A stretch of 64,000 nucleotides of DNA from contig NZ_AP014862.1 in assembly GCF_002355475.1 (NCBI RefSeq), forward strand, positions 1,860,001 to 1,924,000, written 5' to 3'. Below are positions 61,841-64,000 of this stretch, one piece after another; the first letter of the stretch is position 1; each line of letters begins with the position of its first letter. The position numbers and the translations under genes were made by a program. The notes below the pieces were generated by a model. That model did no database searches, was not told the DNA's origin, and worked only from the letters and a program-made list of their open reading frames with translations. Origin of the DNA: Pseudomonas furukawaii (GTDB lineage: Bacteria > Pseudomonadota > Gammaproteobacteria > Pseudomonadales > Pseudomonadaceae).

Positions 61841-63337
61841 ATGAAACTCCGCAGTTTTTCCGCGCTCGATTCCATACTGGTGGCCGCCGTGCTGCTGACG
61901 CTGATCGCCGGTTCCCTCAGCCTGTTCGACGACCCGATGTCCGGGCCGTTGCAGCTGGCGCTGATCCTGGTGGGCTGCTTCGGTGCCCTGATCGGGATCA
62001 AGAATGGCCTCCGCTGGCAGGAACTCGAGGACGAGATCGTCCGCATCAACGCCAAGACGGTGGCACCCATCTTCATCTTCCTGTCGATCGGCATCCTGAT
62101 CGGCGCCTTCATCCTCTCCGGCACCGTGCCCACGCTGCTCCACATGGGCCTCAGCCTGCTGTCGCCGGCCTTCTTCTACCCGGCCGCCTGCCTCATCTGC
62201 GCCATAGTCTCACTCTGCATCGGCTCCTCCTGGACCACGGTGGCGACCATGGGCGTCGGCTTGATGGGCACCGCCCACGGCTTCGGGCTTTCGCCGGAAA
62301 TCACCGCAGGCGCGGTGGTGGCCGGCGCCTATTTCGGCGACAAGATGTCGCCGCTGTCGGACACCACCAACCTGGCCCCGGCCGTGGCGGGTGCCCAGTT
62401 GTTCGACCACATCCGGCACATGGCCTGGGTCTCCGTCCCCAGCCTGCTGATCGCGCTGACGCTGTTCTCGGTCCTCGCCCTGAACACCGACGTCAGCGAT
62501 GGCTCGGTGTCCGATGTCGAGCACATCAAGGCCGAACTGGCGGCGTCCTTCTCCGTCGCCTGGTACAACCTGATCCCCATGTTCGCCCTGTTGGCCATGT
62601 CCGTGCGCAAGGTGCCGGCCTTCCCCGCGATCATCCTCAGCAGCGCCCTGGCTTGCGTGTTCGCGATGCTCTTCCAGGGCGCGGCCATCGAACGCTTCAT
62701 GGCGGGCAGCGGCCTGACCGGCGCGATGCTGGTGGTCAAGGCGTTGTGGACCGTGATGGCCACCGGCTTCGTGTCGCAGACCGGCCATGAAGTGGTCGAT
62801 GCCCTGTTCAGTCGCGGTGGCATGGCGAGCATGGTCTTCATGGCCTTCCTGGTGTTCTGCTCGATGATGATGACGGCGGTGCTGGAACGCATCGGCTTCA
62901 TCCGCTTCGTCCTGGGGCTGATCGTGCGGGGCGTGCATTCAGTGGGGGCGCTGATCGGCGCGACCCTGGCCACCAGCCTCGGGGTGAACGTACTGACCGG
63001 CGACCAGTACCTGTCCCTGGTACTGCCGGGGCAGATGTGGAAGGAGGAGTACCGGCGTCGCGGACTGGCCGCCGTCAACCTTTCCCGCACCCTCGAAGAC
63101 GCCGGTACCGTCACCTCCGCCCTGATCCCCTGGAACGCCTGCGGCGTCTACATGGCCGCGACGCTCGGGGTCGCGACCCTGTCCTACCTGCCCTTCGCCT
63201 TCTTCAACTGGATCAACCCGCTGATCGCCCTGATCTTCGGCATCTTCTGCATCCGCATCCTTCCGCTGGAGGCCGACCCGGCCGAACGGCCGGAAAGCCT
63301 GCCGGGCCGCGATGAGGCGCTTCCCGGCACCGCCTGA
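61841..63337 (+). CDS. NhaC-type Na+/H+ antiporter family protein
   Basis: 498 residues with eleven or so membrane helices. Family segments: GAVVAGAYFGDKMSPLSDTTNLAPAVAG (the conserved NhaC motif with charged residues in a helix), SLGVNVLTGDQYLSLVLPG and NLSRTLEDAGTVTSALIPWNACG. Some members exchange amino acids or organic acids rather than Na+. It follows the phosphorelay operon and may be its target. An in-frame ATG at 61826 exists; 61841 is preferred because GGGGAC is spaced for it. Confidence 0.87.
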   Translation: MKLRSFSALDSILVAAVLLTLIAGSLSLFDDPMSGPLQLALILVGCFGALIGIKNGLRWQELEDEIVRINAKTVAPIFIFLSIGILIGAFILSGTVPTLLHMGLSLLSPAFFYPAACLICAIVSLCIGSSWTTVATMGVGLMGTAHGFGLSPEITAGAVVAGAYFGDKMSPLSDTTNLAPAVAGAQLFDHIRHMAWVSVPSLLIALTLFSVLALNTDVSDGSVSDVEHIKAELAASFSVAWYNLIPMFALLAMSVRKVPAFPAIILSSALACVFAMLFQGAAIERFMAGSGLTGAMLVVKALWTVMATGFVSQTGHEVVDALFSRGGMASMVFMAFLVFCSMMMTAVLERIGFIRFVLGLIVRGVHSVGALIGATLATSLGVNVLTGDQYLSLVLPGQMWKEEYRRRGLAAVNLSRTLEDAGTVTSALIPWNACGVYMAATLGVATLSYLPFAFFNWINPLIALIFGIFCIRILPLEADPAERPESLPGRDEALPGTA

Positions 63338-63630
63338 GTCGAAACCCTTGGTGTAGGAGCCAGCTTGCTGGCGAAGGCGCTTCCTTCGCCAGCAAGCTCG
63401 CTTACCCGAGGGCCGGCTGCGGCGGCTCGTGAGGCTTTGTCCGAAGTTGTAACGGCACCGCCGGACAATGCGGATCCTCCTCAATAAAGTCGTTTTAAAA
63501 CATTCATTTAGGCGTTTTCTGCGCTGTTACATACCCCATTTGGGGAGGATTGTCGGCTTGCTGAACAGTTGTTTAGGATTGCCTCGACTCCACCACGCTC
63601 CCGCCCAATCACAACAAGACGAGGGAACCC
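63338..63630. other. interval between nhaC and the enoyl-CoA hydratase gene
   Basis: Apart from the REP pair, it holds an AT-rich stretch (about 63480-63545) that probably contains the promoter of the next gene; no clear -35/-10 pair is assigned. GAGGGA at 63621-63626 is the ribosome site. Confidence 0.5.
63353..63403. repeat. inverted REP pair after the antiporter gene
   Basis: Two opposed REP sequences form a perfect 16-bp stem (63362-63377 with 63383-63398, AGCTTGCTGGCGAAGG and its complement) with a 5-base loop. A typical Pseudomonas BIME; it may also end transcription of nhaC. Unlike the REPs at 50281-51584, it carries no insertion. Confidence 0.8.
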
Positions 63631-64000
63631 ATGAGCACAGCTGCCTCCCTGCTCAGCCAGGTTGATGCCGGCGTCGCCCGCATCACGCTGAACCGCCCGC
63701 AACAACGCAATGCGCTGGACATCCCCACCCTTCGTGGCCTGATCGAACTGCTGGATGCCCATGAGGCCGATCCCGGCGTGCGCGTGGTGGTCCTCAGCGG
63801 CACTGGCCGCAGCTTCTCTGCCGGCGCCGACCTGGCCGAGTGGGCCGAGGCCGAAGCCCGGGGCCAACTGGAGACCTACGGCTGGACCGAAATGGCCCAC
63901 CGGCTGATGGGCCGCCTGCACGGCCTGTCGAAGCCGACCCTCGCGGCGGTCAACGGCACCGCGGTGGGGGCGGGGATGGACCTGGCGCTCTGCTGCGATT
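63631..64000 (+). CDS. enoyl-CoA hydratase/isomerase family protein (3' end outside window)
   Basis: The first 123 residues of a crotonase-fold enzyme: ITLNRPQQRNAL, LSGTGRSFSAGADLAEW (oxyanion-hole segment) and KPTLAAVNGTAVGAGMDLALCCD (second oxyanion-hole glycine). It acts on acyl-CoA in fatty-acid or aromatic-acid degradation; the specific substrate cannot be told from this part. AGGGA precedes the ATG. Confidence 0.9.
   Translation, partial: MSTAASLLSQVDAGVARITLNRPQQRNALDIPTLRGLIELLDAHEADPGVRVVVLSGTGRSFSAGADLAEWAEAEARGQLETYGWTEMAHRLMGRLHGLSKPTLAAVNGTAVGAGMDLALCCD

Noticed and set aside
1-64000. tRNA or rRNA genes, prophage genes, plasmid origins
   Set aside because: None recognised by eye in any intergenic interval; I found no cloverleaf with a TTCGA-type T-arm or rRNA-like sequence.

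Overview
The window looks like a chromosome segment of a GC-rich Pseudomonas. Several blocks match gene orders I recall from P. aeruginosa and relatives: an Mla-like ABC transporter ending in a PqiC-type lipoprotein, wbpV-wbpL-wbpM, flgZ-flgN-flgM-flgA beside cheV-cheR, Pseudomonas-type REP elements, and a polyamine-type aminotransferase beside a PotF-like binding protein. This assignment rests on reading the sequence only.

Layout. 1-2981: MCE/Mla-type lipid transporter operon (permease cut at the left edge). 2982-24847: two tandem giant genes (3417 and 3378 codons), each with two animal-type haem peroxidase domains, RTX calcium-binding blocks, Ig-like modules and a type I secretion C-terminus. 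Each is preceded by the same promoter, a roughly 30-codon leader frame and a hairpin. 24848-25615: no gene recognised. 25616-42022: an AT-richer O-antigen/surface polysaccharide cluster: rmlB, rmlA, a VioA-like aminotransferase, an LpxD-like acyltransferase, an unknown protein, a KAS III, an acyl carrier protein, wzx, two glycosyltransferases, wzy, an epimerase, then wbpV, wbpL, wbpM. 42277-45736: glutamylpolyamine synthetase-like gene, MFS transporter, DUF2064 protein. 45738-50238: flagellar and chemotaxis genes. 50239-53087: REP-rich insertion hot spot with two IS110-family elements. 53088-57863: ohr, a LuxR-type regulator, a class III aminotransferase, a polyamine-binding protein and a divergent TetR regulator. 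57952-63337: response regulator, periplasmic binding protein, hybrid kinase, NhaC-type antiporter. The right edge cuts an enoyl-CoA hydratase.

How genes work together. The polysaccharide cluster encodes a dTDP-4-amino-4,6-dideoxyhexose pathway with its own small acyl-ACP module, so one repeat-unit sugar probably carries an unusual N-acyl group. WbpM, WbpV and WbpL make and prime the first sugar (probably QuiNAc), two further glycosyltransferases extend it, and Wzx and Wzy export and polymerise. The twin peroxidases are probably secreted calcium-loaded enzymes or adhesins; no type I secretion genes lie in the window.

Most notable points: the duplicated promoter/leader/sORF/hairpin module ahead of both giant genes; a 1445-bp, about 99% identical C-terminal segment shared by them despite diverged catalytic domains; the dedicated acyl-sugar module; and an IS110 element inside a REP whose upstream non-coding region contains two short segments that match the left and right halves of that target, as expected of a bridge RNA.
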